From Nitrospirillum sp034653275 (GTDB lineage: Bacteria; Pseudomonadota; Alphaproteobacteria; Azospirillales; Azospirillaceae): DNA of 64,000 nt. The stretch lies in contig NZ_JAYEES010000004.1 of assembly GCF_034653275.1 (NCBI RefSeq), positions 248,001 through 312,000 of the forward strand. Reading direction: 5' to 3'. Each line of letters opens with the position of its first letter. Position 1 is the first letter of the stretch. Under the pieces are notes generated by a model, which saw nothing but the letters and a program-made list of their open reading frames with translations, made no database searches and was not told where the DNA came from. Shown one piece after another: positions 54,838 to 63,625 of the stretch. The translations under genes were made by a program, and so were the position numbers.

Positions 54838-55215
54838 TGAAAATGGATGGCTGGGATTATAATTCTAAAATGCAATCACGTCGCCGGTCCAGGGCGAGGG
54901 TCGGCTGCCTATTATTGAGGCTGGTACCGCAACCATCCGGGTTGTGCCCCAACCGTGGGCATTTTGCCTCGGCCGACGGTCTTGGTTCGGGCGCGGGCGT
55001 CATCGCCGTCCGACGGAGGGGCGCTCCCCGTTCCGGATAGGCGCCGATGCGCACTTCGGCGTCGCAGCATGAGAAGGGGTGATTCGAGGGCGATTCTGTT
55101 GCGCTGCGGAGCGATTTCGCGGCGTCGCCGGGTAGCGCCTGATCATAAACAGGGCAATTCCAGGCACATAAAGTAAGCAATTGGCTATTCATTGTGCAAA
55201 AGCACAGAAAAAGCA

Positions 55216-55253
55216 CAAAAAGAAAGGCCAGCCCTCCGTTAGGGCTTGCCTTT
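55216..55253 (-). terminator. Rho-independent terminator (minus strand) in the 55-kb gap
   Basis: AAAGGC-C-AGCCCT-CCGTT-AGGGCT-T-GCCTTT; read on the minus strand it is followed by CTTTTT. It would end a minus-strand transcript crossing the structured region. Confidence 0.6.
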
Positions 55254-55280
55254 CGAAAACTCGGCGTAGCATTATCCAAG

Positions 55281-55378
55281 CGTTGGAGGGTACATCCCCC
55301 TCTGACATTGAGTCGCTTGGTGGCGATTCCTCCCTAAACTCAAGGCCGCGCCGCGCTATCGCGAGCGCGGTCTTTTTT
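55281..55378 (+). ncRNA. Candidate structured small RNA ending in a terminator
   Basis: A possible promoter is TTGCCT (55246) with CATTAT (55270), 18-bp spacing. The predicted transcript of about 98 nt can form GAGGG-CCCTC (55286-55290 with 55298-55302), TTGAGT-ACTCAA (55308-55313 with 55338-55343, whose loop carries CCTCC, an anti-Shine-Dalgarno motif), and a terminator CCGCGCT-N6-AGCGCGG with TCTTTTTT (55351-55378). CCAAGCG/CGCTTGG just upstream also pair. No RNA family recognised. The opposite strand also has a terminator, so direction is not settled. Confidence 0.45.
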
Positions 55379-55558
55379 ATGCCCTTGTGTTTACGAGGGC
55401 GGAGTATAGGGAGACGAAATCATTCCGTCATCTGTTTTTTGATCATTTTCAAGGCACGATGCCCGAAAGGCGGCCTTTTCGGTCAAAAACAGCGGCCAAT
55501 CATAAATTTCACTCAACGAAAGCCAGGGAATTCCCCAAGCGGATCAAGGCCCTGGCAT

Positions 55559-56851
55559 TTAAGCCAGGGCGAAGCGCAGCACGAACAGTGCCGCCAGAAT
55601 GGGCAGGGCCAAACCCAACTCCCGCCCCTTGCCGGTCAGCAGCTTGATGGCGCAGTGGGCGATCAGGCCGAAGGCGATGCCGTCGGCGATGGAGAAGGTG
55701 AAGGGCATGGCCAGGGCCGTGATCACCGCCGGAACCGAGTCGGTCACGTCGTCCCAGTCGATCTCCGCCAGGCCGCGCACCATCAGGCAGGCGACGTAGA
55801 ACAGCGCCGGGGCGGTGGCGTAGCCCGGGATGGCGGCCGCCAGGGGCGACAGGAACAGGGCGGCCAGGAACAGCAGGCCGACCACCACGGCGGTCAGGCC
55901 AGTGCGCCCGCCGGCGAAAGTGCCGGCCGCGCTCTCGATATAGGCGGTGACGGTGGAGGTGCCCAGCACGGCGCCGGCGGTGGTGGCCAGGCTGTCGGCC
56001 AGCAGGGCGCGCTTCAGCCGGGGCAGGCGGCCCTGGGCGTCCAGCAACCCGGCGCGGTGGGACACGCCCACCAGCGTGCCGGCGGTGTCGAACAGGTCGA
56101 CGAACAGGAAGGCGAAGATGATGGCGGTCAGGCCCATGCTGAAGGCGCCGGCCACATCCATCCGCAGCAGCGTGGGCGCCGGGTTGGGCGGCAGGGAGAC
56201 GGGGCTGGCGATCAGGGGCGTGACGCCCAGCGCCATGCCGGCCAGCGCCGTGCCGATGATGGCGATGACCACGGCGCCGGTGATCCCGCGCGCCACCAGC
56301 ACCACCAGCGCCAGGAAGCCGGCGCAGGCCAGCAAGGCCTGCGGTTTGCCCAGGGGCCCCAGGGTCACCATGGTGGCGGGGTGGGCCGCGACGATCCCGG
56401 CGTTCTGCAGGGCGATCAGCCCTAGGAACAGGCCGATGCCGGCGGAGATGGCGTGCTTCAGCCCCGTTGGGATGGCGTTGACGATGGCCTCGCGCACCGG
56501 CAGCAGGCTCAGCAGCGTGAAGCCCACGCCCGACAGGAAGACGGCCCCCAGCGCCACTGGCCAGGGATAGCCCATGCCCCCCACCACCGAATAGGCGAAG
56601 TAGGCGTTCAGGCCCATGCCCGGCGCCAGCGCGATGGGATAGTTGGCGTACAGCCCCATGACGAAGCAGCCCAGGGCGGAGGCCAGGCAGGTGGCCACGA
56701 ACACCGCCCCCGGATCCATGCCGGCCTTGCCCAGCACCTGGGGGTTCACGAAGATGATGTAGGCCATGGTCAGGAAGGTGGTGACCCCGGCCAGGATCTC
56801 CGTGCGCACGGTGGTGCCATGGGGCGTCAGCCCGAAAAAACGATCAAGCAA
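55559..56851 (-). CDS. NCS2/AzgA-type purine permease
   Basis: 430 aa with about 12-13 transmembrane segments. Start MLDRFFGLTPHGTTVRTEILAGVTTFLTMAY is the AzgA/PbuG group pattern, with VNPQVLGKAGMDPGAVF, NYPIALAPGMGLNAYFAY and FLFVDLFDTAGTLVGV (the Asp/Thr substrate region) and GTSTVTAYIESAAG as further signatures. It imports adenine, guanine or hypoxanthine by proton symport. It stands alone, facing away from the periplasmic protein gene at 56943. Confidence 0.93.
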   Translation of the reverse strand: MLDRFFGLTPHGTTVRTEILAGVTTFLTMAYIIFVNPQVLGKAGMDPGAVFVATCLASALGCFVMGLYANYPIALAPGMGLNAYFAYSVVGGMGYPWPVALGAVFLSGVGFTLLSLLPVREAIVNAIPTGLKHAISAGIGLFLGLIALQNAGIVAAHPATMVTLGPLGKPQALLACAGFLALVVLVARGITGAVVIAIIGTALAGMALGVTPLIASPVSLPPNPAPTLLRMDVAGAFSMGLTAIIFAFLFVDLFDTAGTLVGVSHRAGLLDAQGRLPRLKRALLADSLATTAGAVLGTSTVTAYIESAAGTFAGGRTGLTAVVVGLLFLAALFLSPLAAAIPGYATAPALFYVACLMVRGLAEIDWDDVTDSVPAVITALAMPFTFSIADGIAFGLIAHCAIKLLTGKGRELGLALPILAALFVLRFALA

Positions 56852-56942
56852 AGGAAGCCCCCGCGTTATTCTAAGGCCCGCGTTATCGAAGGATCACGCC
56901 CATGGTCGGCGCGGACGCCCCCGCCAAGCAAGGACAAAGCCA

Positions 56943-57377
56943 ATGCCGCGGATCGCCGTTGTGATGACCGGCCTGCTGACGCTGGCGGCCGGTGCCGCCT
57001 GGGGGCAGGCGCCGCCGCCGCGGGGCCCCACCATCGCCGTCGACCCCGCCGCCTGCCAATGGGCGGTACGGCATGAGCCGGCGCCCGATGTCGCCTATCA
57101 GCCGGGCGTGGATGTGGACGGCAACCCGGTGGCGCCGGCCGACCTGGACGGCGGTGTCCGCCTTCCGGCGCCCCAGCGCATCGAGATCCCGCTGACGGCG
57201 CGCCTGGCCCGCGCGCTGCCACGCGCCGCCGGCACGGTGCGGCCCCGGGCCGACGCCTACCTGGGCCTGCTGACGGTGGAGGGGGACCAGGTGCTGTTCA
57301 ACGGCCAGCCCCTGGCCGATCCGGCGGCGGATGAACTGGCGGCGCTGTGCCGCCAGCAAGGGCTGTCGGGCCGGTAA
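56943..57377 (+). CDS. Secreted hypothetical protein
   Basis: 144 aa from ATG 56943. Sec-type signal (MPRIAVVMTGLLTLAAGAAWG-Q) with likely cleavage after AWG or WGQ, then a Pro-rich start (APPPRGPT) and a small domain with AACQWAVRHEPAPDVAYQPG, VDGNPVAPADL, IEIPLTARLARALP and YLGLLTVEGDQVLFNGQPL. No cofactor motif seen. Such proteins with 'VAYQPGVDVDGNPVAPADL' occur in alphaproteobacteria as unannotated periplasmic proteins. Followed by the hemerythrin gene on the same strand, 86 bp on. Confidence 0.75.
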   Translation: MPRIAVVMTGLLTLAAGAAWGQAPPPRGPTIAVDPAACQWAVRHEPAPDVAYQPGVDVDGNPVAPADLDGGVRLPAPQRIEIPLTARLARALPRAAGTVRPRADAYLGLLTVEGDQVLFNGQPLADPAADELAALCRQQGLSGR

Positions 57378-57463
57378 GGGATACCGAAGCGGAACCTTGG
57401 GTGCGCGCGGCGGGTTTCAGGGGCCCAACAATGGCGCCAACCATCCGCAGAAGGAGCGCACCC

Positions 57464-58018
57464 ATGGCCACGGCCCACAAGACCGCCGCCCACGCCACCA
57501 AGTCCCACACCAAGGCCAAGACCCGCACCAAGCCGCGCCGCACCCGGCGCACCGCCACGCGCGATCCGCTGGCGGTCAGCCTGCTGAAGCAGGACCACCG
57601 CGAGGTGGAAGGCTGGTTCGATGAGTACGAACAGCTGGACGGCGATGATGAGAAGCTGGCGCTGTTCAACAAGATCGCCCTGGCCCTGAAGGTCCATACC
57701 GCCATCGAGGAAGAGATTTTCTATCCCGAGGAACGGGGCGAGGTGGAGGACGACATGCTGGACGAGGCTTATGTCGAGCATGACGGCGCCAAGAAGCTGA
57801 TCGCCGAGATCGAGGCCATGAAGCCCGGCGACGAGTTCTATGACGCCAAGGTCAAGGTGCTGGGCGAGTACATCAAGCACCATGTCAAGGAAGAGGAGCA
57901 GCCCGGCGGCCTGTTCTCCCAAGCCAAGCGCGGCGACGAGGACCTGAACGAGATGGGCGAGCGCCTGAAGGCCCGCAAGGAGGAACTGATGGCGGAGTGG
58001 GGTAAGGCCTACTCCTGA
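57464..58018 (+). CDS. Hemerythrin HHE-domain protein
   Basis: 184 aa from ATG 57464 with AGAAGGAG upstream. A Lys/Arg/Thr/His-rich N-terminal stretch of about 40 residues (HKTAAHATKSHTKAKTRTK) precedes a four-helix HHE domain with the diiron-type ligands DHREVEGWFDEYE, VHTAIEEEIFYPE, EHDGAKKLIAEIE and IKHHVKEEEQ. Such single-domain proteins bind oxygen or iron, or respond to redox stress. The basic N-terminus could bind nucleic acid. Ends before a pair of strong hairpins. Confidence 0.9.
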   Translation: MATAHKTAAHATKSHTKAKTRTKPRRTRRTATRDPLAVSLLKQDHREVEGWFDEYEQLDGDDEKLALFNKIALALKVHTAIEEEIFYPEERGEVEDDMLDEAYVEHDGAKKLIAEIEAMKPGDEFYDAKVKVLGEYIKHHVKEEEQPGGLFSQAKRGDEDLNEMGERLKARKEELMAEWGKAYS

Positions 58019-58026
58019 CGGCGGCA

Positions 58027-58085
58027 CGGCGCCCGTGGCCCCTTCGATGGGGCGCGGGCGCCGCCTGTAACCATCGCGTTACAGG
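58027..58085 (+). terminator. Two consecutive hairpins after the hemerythrin gene
   Basis: CGGCGCCCG...CGGGCGCCG (58027-58063) and CCTGTAAC-N6-GTTACAGG (58064-58085, perfect 8 bp); 6 bases later the sequence is CCTTTTTC. Together a likely transcript end. Confidence 0.7.
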
Positions 58086-58148
58086 CCGGGCCTTTTTCAC
58101 GGTCCCCGGGGGCGGTAGTCTCGCCCATCAAATTATAAAGGGGACTTC

Positions 58149-59966
58149 ATGTTCAATCGTCGCGCCTTCCTGGCCGCCAGCGCCGCCTCGGTCGCCCTGG
58201 CCAAGGTCCGCCCCGGCTTCGCCGCCCAAGATTCCAAGCCCGCCGCCGACCTGAACCATCTGCTGGATGTCTTCTTCCAGGAAGATCTGCGGCGCAGTCC
58301 CGAAGGTGCCACCATGGCCGGCATGGACACCGGCAAGCTGGCCGGCCTGCGCGCCAAGCTGGACGATCGCAGCCCCGCCGGCCGCAAGGCCGACACCGCC
58401 GCCACGGAAAGCCAGCTGCGCCGCCTGAAGGCCATCGACCGCAAGGCCCTGACCGGCATCGACGCGGTGAATTACGACAGCGTGGAATACGTCCTGGCCG
58501 AGGCGGTGGAGGGCGCCCGCAAGTTCCCCTTCGGCTCCGGCGGGTCGCCGTACGAGCTGTGCCAGTTGCAGGGCGCCTACCAGTCCATTCCCAACTTCCT
58601 GGACGTGCACCATCCCGTCGAGGTCAAGGCCGACGCCGACGCCTATCTGGCGCGGCTGGAGGCCTTCGCCGGCGCGCTGGACACCGAGACGGCGCAGTTC
58701 AAGCATGACGCCGCCCAGGGCATCCTGGCCGCCGACTTCATGCTGGACACGACCCTGACCCAGCTGCGCGCCCTGCGGGTGGACGCGGGTAAGTCCGGCC
58801 TGGTGTCCTCGGTGGCCAGGCGCGCCAAAGACAAGGGGTTGGGCGACACCTATGGCGCCCAGGCGGCCAAGATTTACACCGACAAGGTCGGCCCGGCGCT
58901 GGACCGCCAGATCGCGGCGGTGGAGGCCGCCCGCCAGACGGCCACGCACGACGCTGGCGTCTGGCACATCAAGGACGGCGAGGCCTGGTACGCCCAGGGC
59001 CTGAAGTCCAGCACCACCACCACCCTGTCCCCGGACGAGGTGCACCAGATCGGCCTGGACCAGGCCAAGGAGATCGGCGCGCGGCTGGAATCGCTGCTGG
59101 CGGCCCAGGGCCTGACCCAGGGCACGGTGGCGGAGCGCATCAAGGCCCTGCGCGCCCGGCCCGAGAGCACCTACCCCAACACCGACGAGGGCAAGGCCCA
59201 GCTGGTGGCCGATTTGCAGGTGAAGCTGGACGACATGGCGTCCCGCCTGCCGCGCATGTTCCGCGACATCCCCAAGGCCAAGGCGCGGGTGCAGCGCGTG
59301 CCGGCGGCCATCGAGGCCGGCGCGCCGCTGGCCTATTACGAATCCCCGCCGCTGGAAGGCGACCGGGTGGGCACCATCTACTTCAACCTGCACGACACGG
59401 CCGAATGGCCCAAGTGGTCGCTGCCCACCACCGTCTATCACGAGGGCATCCCCGGCCACCACCTGCAGGGCTGCATCGCGCAGGAGACCAAGGGCATCCC
59501 TCTCTACCGCGCCAACATGTTCTTCTCCGGCTATGGCGAGGGCTGGGCCCTGTATGCCGAGCAGCTGGCCGACGAACTGGGTATGTACGACGCCGACCCG
59601 CTGGGCCGCATCGGCTTCCTGAAGTTCCTGCTGTTCCGTGCCGGCCGTTGCGTCATCGACACCGGCATGCACCACAAGCGGTGGAGCCGGGAGCAGGCGG
59701 TGAAGTACATGGTGGATCTGACGGGCGACACCGAAAGCGCCATGACGCGCGAGACCGACCGCTATTGCGCATGGCCGGGCCAGGCCTGCAGCTACAAGAT
59801 CGGCCACACCCTTTGGAACCGTCTGCGCGACCAGGCCAAGACGGCCCTGGGCGACAAGTTCGACATCAAGGACTTCCACCAGGTGGGCCTGAACTCCGGC
59901 GCCGTGCCGCTGGACGTGCTGCAGACCATGGTGGGCGACTACATCGCCCGGGTGCGGCGGGGCTGA
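58149..59966 (+). CDS. DUF885 family putative zinc peptidase with Tat signal
   Basis: 605 aa. N-terminus MFNRRAFLAASAASVALA has a twin-arginine-type RR and Ala-rich core, so export folded to the periplasm is likely. The family's metal motif is YHEGIPGHHLQ (H431, E432, H437, H438), with later GYGEGWALYAEQLADE and TRETDRYCAWPGQA. DUF885 proteins are considered zinc metallopeptidase-like; substrates are unproven. Normal length for the family (about 580-620). Preceded by AAAGGGGACTTC. Confidence 0.9.
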   Translation: MFNRRAFLAASAASVALAKVRPGFAAQDSKPAADLNHLLDVFFQEDLRRSPEGATMAGMDTGKLAGLRAKLDDRSPAGRKADTAATESQLRRLKAIDRKALTGIDAVNYDSVEYVLAEAVEGARKFPFGSGGSPYELCQLQGAYQSIPNFLDVHHPVEVKADADAYLARLEAFAGALDTETAQFKHDAAQGILAADFMLDTTLTQLRALRVDAGKSGLVSSVARRAKDKGLGDTYGAQAAKIYTDKVGPALDRQIAAVEAARQTATHDAGVWHIKDGEAWYAQGLKSSTTTTLSPDEVHQIGLDQAKEIGARLESLLAAQGLTQGTVAERIKALRARPESTYPNTDEGKAQLVADLQVKLDDMASRLPRMFRDIPKAKARVQRVPAAIEAGAPLAYYESPPLEGDRVGTIYFNLHDTAEWPKWSLPTTVYHEGIPGHHLQGCIAQETKGIPLYRANMFFSGYGEGWALYAEQLADELGMYDADPLGRIGFLKFLLFRAGRCVIDTGMHHKRWSREQAVKYMVDLTGDTESAMTRETDRYCAWPGQACSYKIGHTLWNRLRDQAKTALGDKFDIKDFHQVGLNSGAVPLDVLQTMVGDYIARVRRG

Positions 59967-59982
59967 TCGCCTTGCTAAATAG

Positions 59983-60012
59983 AACGGCCCGGGAATCGCT
60001 TCCCGGGCCGTT
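59983..60012. terminator. Bidirectional terminator between DUF885 gene and chemoreceptor
   Basis: AACGGCCCGGGAA-TCGC-TTCCCGGGCCGTT, perfect 13-bp stem between two convergent genes. Confidence 0.8.
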
Positions 60013-60038
60013 CGTCTTTCAGGATAAAGCGGTTCGCG

Positions 60039-61730
60039 TCACGCCGCCTTGGCGTCCACCAGGAACTTCTCCACCAGGCCGCGCATCTTCTCGGCCTCGC
60101 GGGCCATGGAGGTGGCGGCGGTCAGCACATCATGGGCGGAATGGCCCGTCTCATCCGCGGCGGCCGAGACGCCCTGGATGTTGTGGGTGACGCTGTCGGC
60201 GCCGGCGGCCGCCTGCTGCACGTTGCGGGCGATCTCCTGCGTGGCGGCACCCTGCTCCTCCACCGCCGAGGCGATGGTGGTGGCGATGCTGTTGATGTTC
60301 TCGATGGTGCCGGAGATGGCGCCGATGGCGGTCACCGCCTCCCGTGTCGCCTCCTGGACCTGGGCGATCTGGGTGCTGATCTCCTCGGTCGCCTTCGAGG
60401 TCTGGTTGGCCAGGCTCTTCACCTCGCTGGCCACGACGGCGAAGCCCTTGCCCGCCTCACCGGCGCGCGCGGCCTCGATGGTGGCGTTCAGGGCCAGCAG
60501 GTTGGTCTGGCTGGCGATGTTGGTGATCAGGCCCACGATCTCGCCGATCTTCTGGGTGGTCTGCTCCAATCCGGCGACGATGGCGCCGGTGTGGGTGGCC
60601 TGGCGCACGGCGTCGCCGGCGACGGTGGTCGACTGCGCCACCTGGCGGCTGATCTCCTGGATGGAAGAGCTCAGCTCCTCCGCGGCGGCGGCCACGGTCT
60701 GCACGTTGGCCGAGGCCTCGACCGCGCCGGCGGCCACGGTGGCGGACTGGCGGGTGGTCTGCTCGGCCGAGGCGGACAGCGAGCTGGCGGTGGCCTGCAT
60801 CTGCGTCGCGGCGGAGGCGACGGCGCCGATGACGTCGCCAGCCTGCACGTCGAAGGTGCGGGTCAGGCTTTCCAGGGCGGCGGCACGGGCGACGCGGGCG
60901 GCCTGTTCCTGGGCTTGCTCGGCGCGCAGGCGCTCGGCCTCGCGGGCATTGTCCCGGAAGACCAGGGCGGTCTTCGCGATGTCGCCCACCTCGTCGCCGC
61001 GTTCGGCGCCGAAGATCTCGATGGTCAGGCGGCCGTGGGCCAGGTCCTGCAGGTTGCGCACGATGTGGGTGATGGGGGTGACCAGGCCGCGGCGGGCGAT
61101 CAGCATGCCGACGACGATACCGATGGCGATGCCGACGACGGCGACCGCGACGATCATGATGGTCAGGTCGTGGGCGACGGCCTGGGCCTCCTGGGCGACG
61201 GTGGTGCCGTCCTCATCCAAGGCCTCCTGCAGCACCTTGATCTTGTTGCTGAGCGCGGTGGAGGCGGTGCGGGACTGCGCGACCTCGTCCAGGATTTCCT
61301 GGCGGGCGGCCTCGTTCTTCAGATCCGCATGCTTGCGGCTGGCCGCCAGCGTGCCGTCGAATTCCTTCTTATAGGCGGCGAAGGCGGTCTTGATCTCCGC
61401 CAGCATGGGCCGGTACTTGCCCTCCACCTGTTGGTCCAGCAGGGTCATGTTCTTGGCGAACTCGTCGACCCGGCCGGAAACGTTCTTGGCGACGTCCTCG
61501 GTATCCTTGGGATCGGCGGCCATGCGGTACTCACCGCGGTTCATGTAAATCACGTTGGCGTTCAGCTGCGCCGCCTGGTGCAGGTTGGTCCCCATGACGT
61601 CCAGGCGGTGCGTCGCGACCGACAGCTTCGACATGCCGATGTAGCCGGCGATGCCGACGGCGACGGCGGAAAGCGCCATGACGAGGATGACCAGGTTAAT
61701 CTTTGTCAGGATTTTGGCGTTGGCCAACAT
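60039..61730 (-). CDS. Methyl-accepting chemotaxis protein
   Basis: 563 aa. TM1 (about 12-32, INLVILVMALSAVAVGIAGYIG), a periplasmic four-helix-bundle sensor of about 155 residues (THRLDVMGTNLHQAAQLNANVIYMNRGEY, in parts), TM2 (about 190-212), HAMP and a cytoplasmic signalling domain whose hairpin tip is IASQTNLLALNATIEAARAGE. The last residues (GLVEKFLVDAKAA) contain no CheR-tethering pentapeptide. It is a transmembrane chemoreceptor for motility; ligand unknown. No che genes nearby, so it works with a distant array. Confidence 0.94.
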   Translation of the reverse strand: MLANAKILTKINLVILVMALSAVAVGIAGYIGMSKLSVATHRLDVMGTNLHQAAQLNANVIYMNRGEYRMAADPKDTEDVAKNVSGRVDEFAKNMTLLDQQVEGKYRPMLAEIKTAFAAYKKEFDGTLAASRKHADLKNEAARQEILDEVAQSRTASTALSNKIKVLQEALDEDGTTVAQEAQAVAHDLTIMIVAVAVVGIAIGIVVGMLIARRGLVTPITHIVRNLQDLAHGRLTIEIFGAERGDEVGDIAKTALVFRDNAREAERLRAEQAQEQAARVARAAALESLTRTFDVQAGDVIGAVASAATQMQATASSLSASAEQTTRQSATVAAGAVEASANVQTVAAAAEELSSSIQEISRQVAQSTTVAGDAVRQATHTGAIVAGLEQTTQKIGEIVGLITNIASQTNLLALNATIEAARAGEAGKGFAVVASEVKSLANQTSKATEEISTQIAQVQEATREAVTAIGAISGTIENINSIATTIASAVEEQGAATQEIARNVQQAAAGADSVTHNIQGVSAAADETGHSAHDVLTAATSMAREAEKMRGLVEKFLVDAKAA

Positions 61731-62179
61731 GATTGCGGTCCTTTGGGCGGCGGGCTGTCCCGGCGTGATAACAGCGATTGGTTAATGGCCGGTAAAAACC
61801 ATAAGCCGGATTTCAAGGTCAACGCATGGGTCCCATCTATTATTGCCGCCCAGGTATAATTTAGATGGCTTCTAAAAAACTCCCTAAGTCGTTATTTCAG
61901 CTGAAAGTGGAAATGGTGATTCATTGCGCGCGTTTGGACATATTTAACCTGATAGTACTTACGGCCTAGGCCTTGAGCTTTGGTCGGCCTGTCGCCGAAA
62001 CATACCTATCCTGCGAAAATCCGGGACGTATATCCGCCATGCGTTTGCGCGCGGCGGCCATCGGCGGGACATGTCCGAAATGCCCTTGCGCCCCGCCGCC
62101 ATGGACAGGGGGGGCGTCATTGCCTAAAGTCGCGGCTCCATTTCCGTAATCCAGTTCATGAAGGCGACGGGTTCCCGCG
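61731..62179. other. Intergenic region between chemoreceptor and proS
   Basis: 450 bp. It is A/T-richer than coding DNA near 61790-61960. It must hold divergent promoters for the chemoreceptor (minus) and proS (plus); TTGGAC at about 61935 with ACTTAC 17 bp later is the best weak candidate for proS. Nothing else with support. Confidence 0.4.
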
Positions 62180-63496
62180 ATGCGCTCCTCCCAGTTTTTC
62201 CTGCCCACCCTGAAGGAAACCCCGGCGGAGGCGCAGATCGCCTCGCACCGGCTGATGCTGCGCGCCGGCATGATCCGGCAGACCAGCGCCGGCATCTACG
62301 CCTGGTTGCCGCTGGGCTGGAAGGTCCTGCGCAAGATTTCGCAGATCGTAAGGGAGGAGCAGGACGCCGCCGGCGCCCAGGAACTGCTGATGCCCACCAT
62401 CCAGTCGGCGGAGCTGTGGCGCCAGTCGGGCCGCTATGACGATTACGGCAAGGAGATGCTGCGCATCACCGACCGCCACGACCGTGAGCTGCTGTACGGC
62501 CCCACGAACGAGGAGATGATCACCGACATCTTCAAGACGTTCGTGCGCAGCTACAAGGACCTGCCGAAGAACCTGTATCACATCCAGTGGAAGTTCCGGG
62601 ACGAGATCCGCCCCCGCTTCGGTGTCATGCGCGGCCGTGAGTTCCTGATGAAGGACAATTACTCCTTCGACCTGGACGCCGAAGGCGCCAAGCTGTCCTA
62701 CCGCAAGATGTTCCTGGCCTATCTGCGCACCTTCGCCCGCATGGGGCTGAAGGCCATCCCCATGCGCGCCGACACCGGCCCCATCGGCGGCGACCTCAGC
62801 CATGAGTTCATCATCCTGGCCGAGACGGGGGAGAGCGGCGTGTTCTGCCACAAGGATTGGCTGAACCTGGACGTGCTGCAGAACCCGCCGGAGGCCGGCA
62901 GCGACCTGAAGGACTTCTTCGCCAAGTACACCAGCATCTACGCCGCCACGGACGAGAAGCACGACCCCGCCACCTGCGAGGTGCCGGAGGATCAGCTGGT
63001 CTCCGCCCGCGGCATCGAGGTCGGCCACATCTTCTATTTCGGCACCAAGTATTCCAAGCCCATGGGCGCCGTCGTGGCCGGCCCGGATGGGGAGCCGGTG
63101 GCGGTGGAGATGGGCAGCTACGGCATCGGCGTGTCGCGCCTGATGGGCGCCATCATCGAATCCAGCCATGACGAGAACGGCATCATCTGGCCGGACGCCG
63201 TCGCCCCCTTCCAGGTCGGCCTGATCAACCTGAAGGCCGATGACGCCGCCTGCGCCACCCTGTGTGACGAGCTCTACGCCAAGCTGACCGCCGCCGGTGT
63301 GGAGGCCCTGTACGACGACCGCAACGAGCGCCCGGGCGCCAAGTTCGCCGACATGGACCTGATCGGCCTGCCCTGGCAGCTGACCGTGGGCCCCCGCGGC
63401 CTGAAGGCCGGTGTGGTGGAGCTGAAGCGCCGCGCCACCGGCGAGAAGCGCGAGCTGCCGGTCGAGGCCGCGCTGGCCGAGCTGATCAAGGCCTGA
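62180..63496 (+). CDS. proS: Prolyl-tRNA synthetase, short (alphaproteobacterial) type
   Basis: 438 aa class II synthetase. Start MRSSQFFLPTLKETPAEAQ, motif 1 region SHRLMLRAGMIRQTSAGIYAW, GPTNEEMITDIFKTFVRSYK, motif 2 FRDEIRPRFGVMRGREFLMK and the C-terminal motif 3 GSYGIGVSRLMGAI, then an anticodon-binding domain. The editing insert (INS, about 180 aa in E. coli) between motifs 2 and 3 is absent, as in alphaproteobacteria and mitochondria. Followed by a terminator and lolC. Confidence 0.97.
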   Translation: MRSSQFFLPTLKETPAEAQIASHRLMLRAGMIRQTSAGIYAWLPLGWKVLRKISQIVREEQDAAGAQELLMPTIQSAELWRQSGRYDDYGKEMLRITDRHDRELLYGPTNEEMITDIFKTFVRSYKDLPKNLYHIQWKFRDEIRPRFGVMRGREFLMKDNYSFDLDAEGAKLSYRKMFLAYLRTFARMGLKAIPMRADTGPIGGDLSHEFIILAETGESGVFCHKDWLNLDVLQNPPEAGSDLKDFFAKYTSIYAATDEKHDPATCEVPEDQLVSARGIEVGHIFYFGTKYSKPMGAVVAGPDGEPVAVEMGSYGIGVSRLMGAIIESSHDENGIIWPDAVAPFQVGLINLKADDAACATLCDELYAKLTAAGVEALYDDRNERPGAKFADMDLIGLPWQLTVGPRGLKAGVVELKRRATGEKRELPVEAALAELIKA

Positions 63497-63510
63497 ACGC
63501 CAAGAAACGG

Positions 63511-63554
63511 GACGCCCGCCCCTTTCCCGTGTGGTAGGGAGCGGGCGCCTTTTT
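63511..63554 (+). terminator. Terminator after proS
   Basis: GACGCCCGC...GCGGGCGCC followed by TTTTT; also contains CCCGTGTGG loop. 14 bases after the proS stop. Confidence 0.75.
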
Positions 63555-63625
63555 CCGCCCAGAATCATGGGCATCCAATCACGTGCATTGCCTCATCGCC
63601 ACTTCATCTCGACGGCCGGGCCTTC

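Larger units (their letters stand above)
54838..55558. other. Long intergenic region, lower GC, with a structured RNA candidate
   Basis: 720 bp. The first part (54838-55150) holds no supported gene. From about 55150 the sequence is A-rich (AAAGCACAGAAAAAGCACAAAAAG), then comes a set of inverted repeats bounded by terminators on both strands (listed separately). From 55379 to 55558 it is A/T-rich, with a minus-strand GCCAGGG...CCCTGGC stem just after the permease stop (about 55525-55565). Frames of 140 and 86 codons exist but lack similarity and normal codon use. Confidence 0.6.

Noticed and set aside
54857..55279. 140-codon minus-strand frame
   Set aside because: Begins inside the structured region and has a hydrophobic patch by chance (LAFLFVLFLCFC from the A/T-rich tract); codon use unlike real genes.
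55387..55647. 86-codon plus-strand frame
   Set aside because: Second half is antisense to the purine permease; no similarity.
58128..59879. 583-codon antisense frame over the DUF885 gene
   Set aside because: Shadow of the real plus-strand gene, which has a Tat signal and metal motif.
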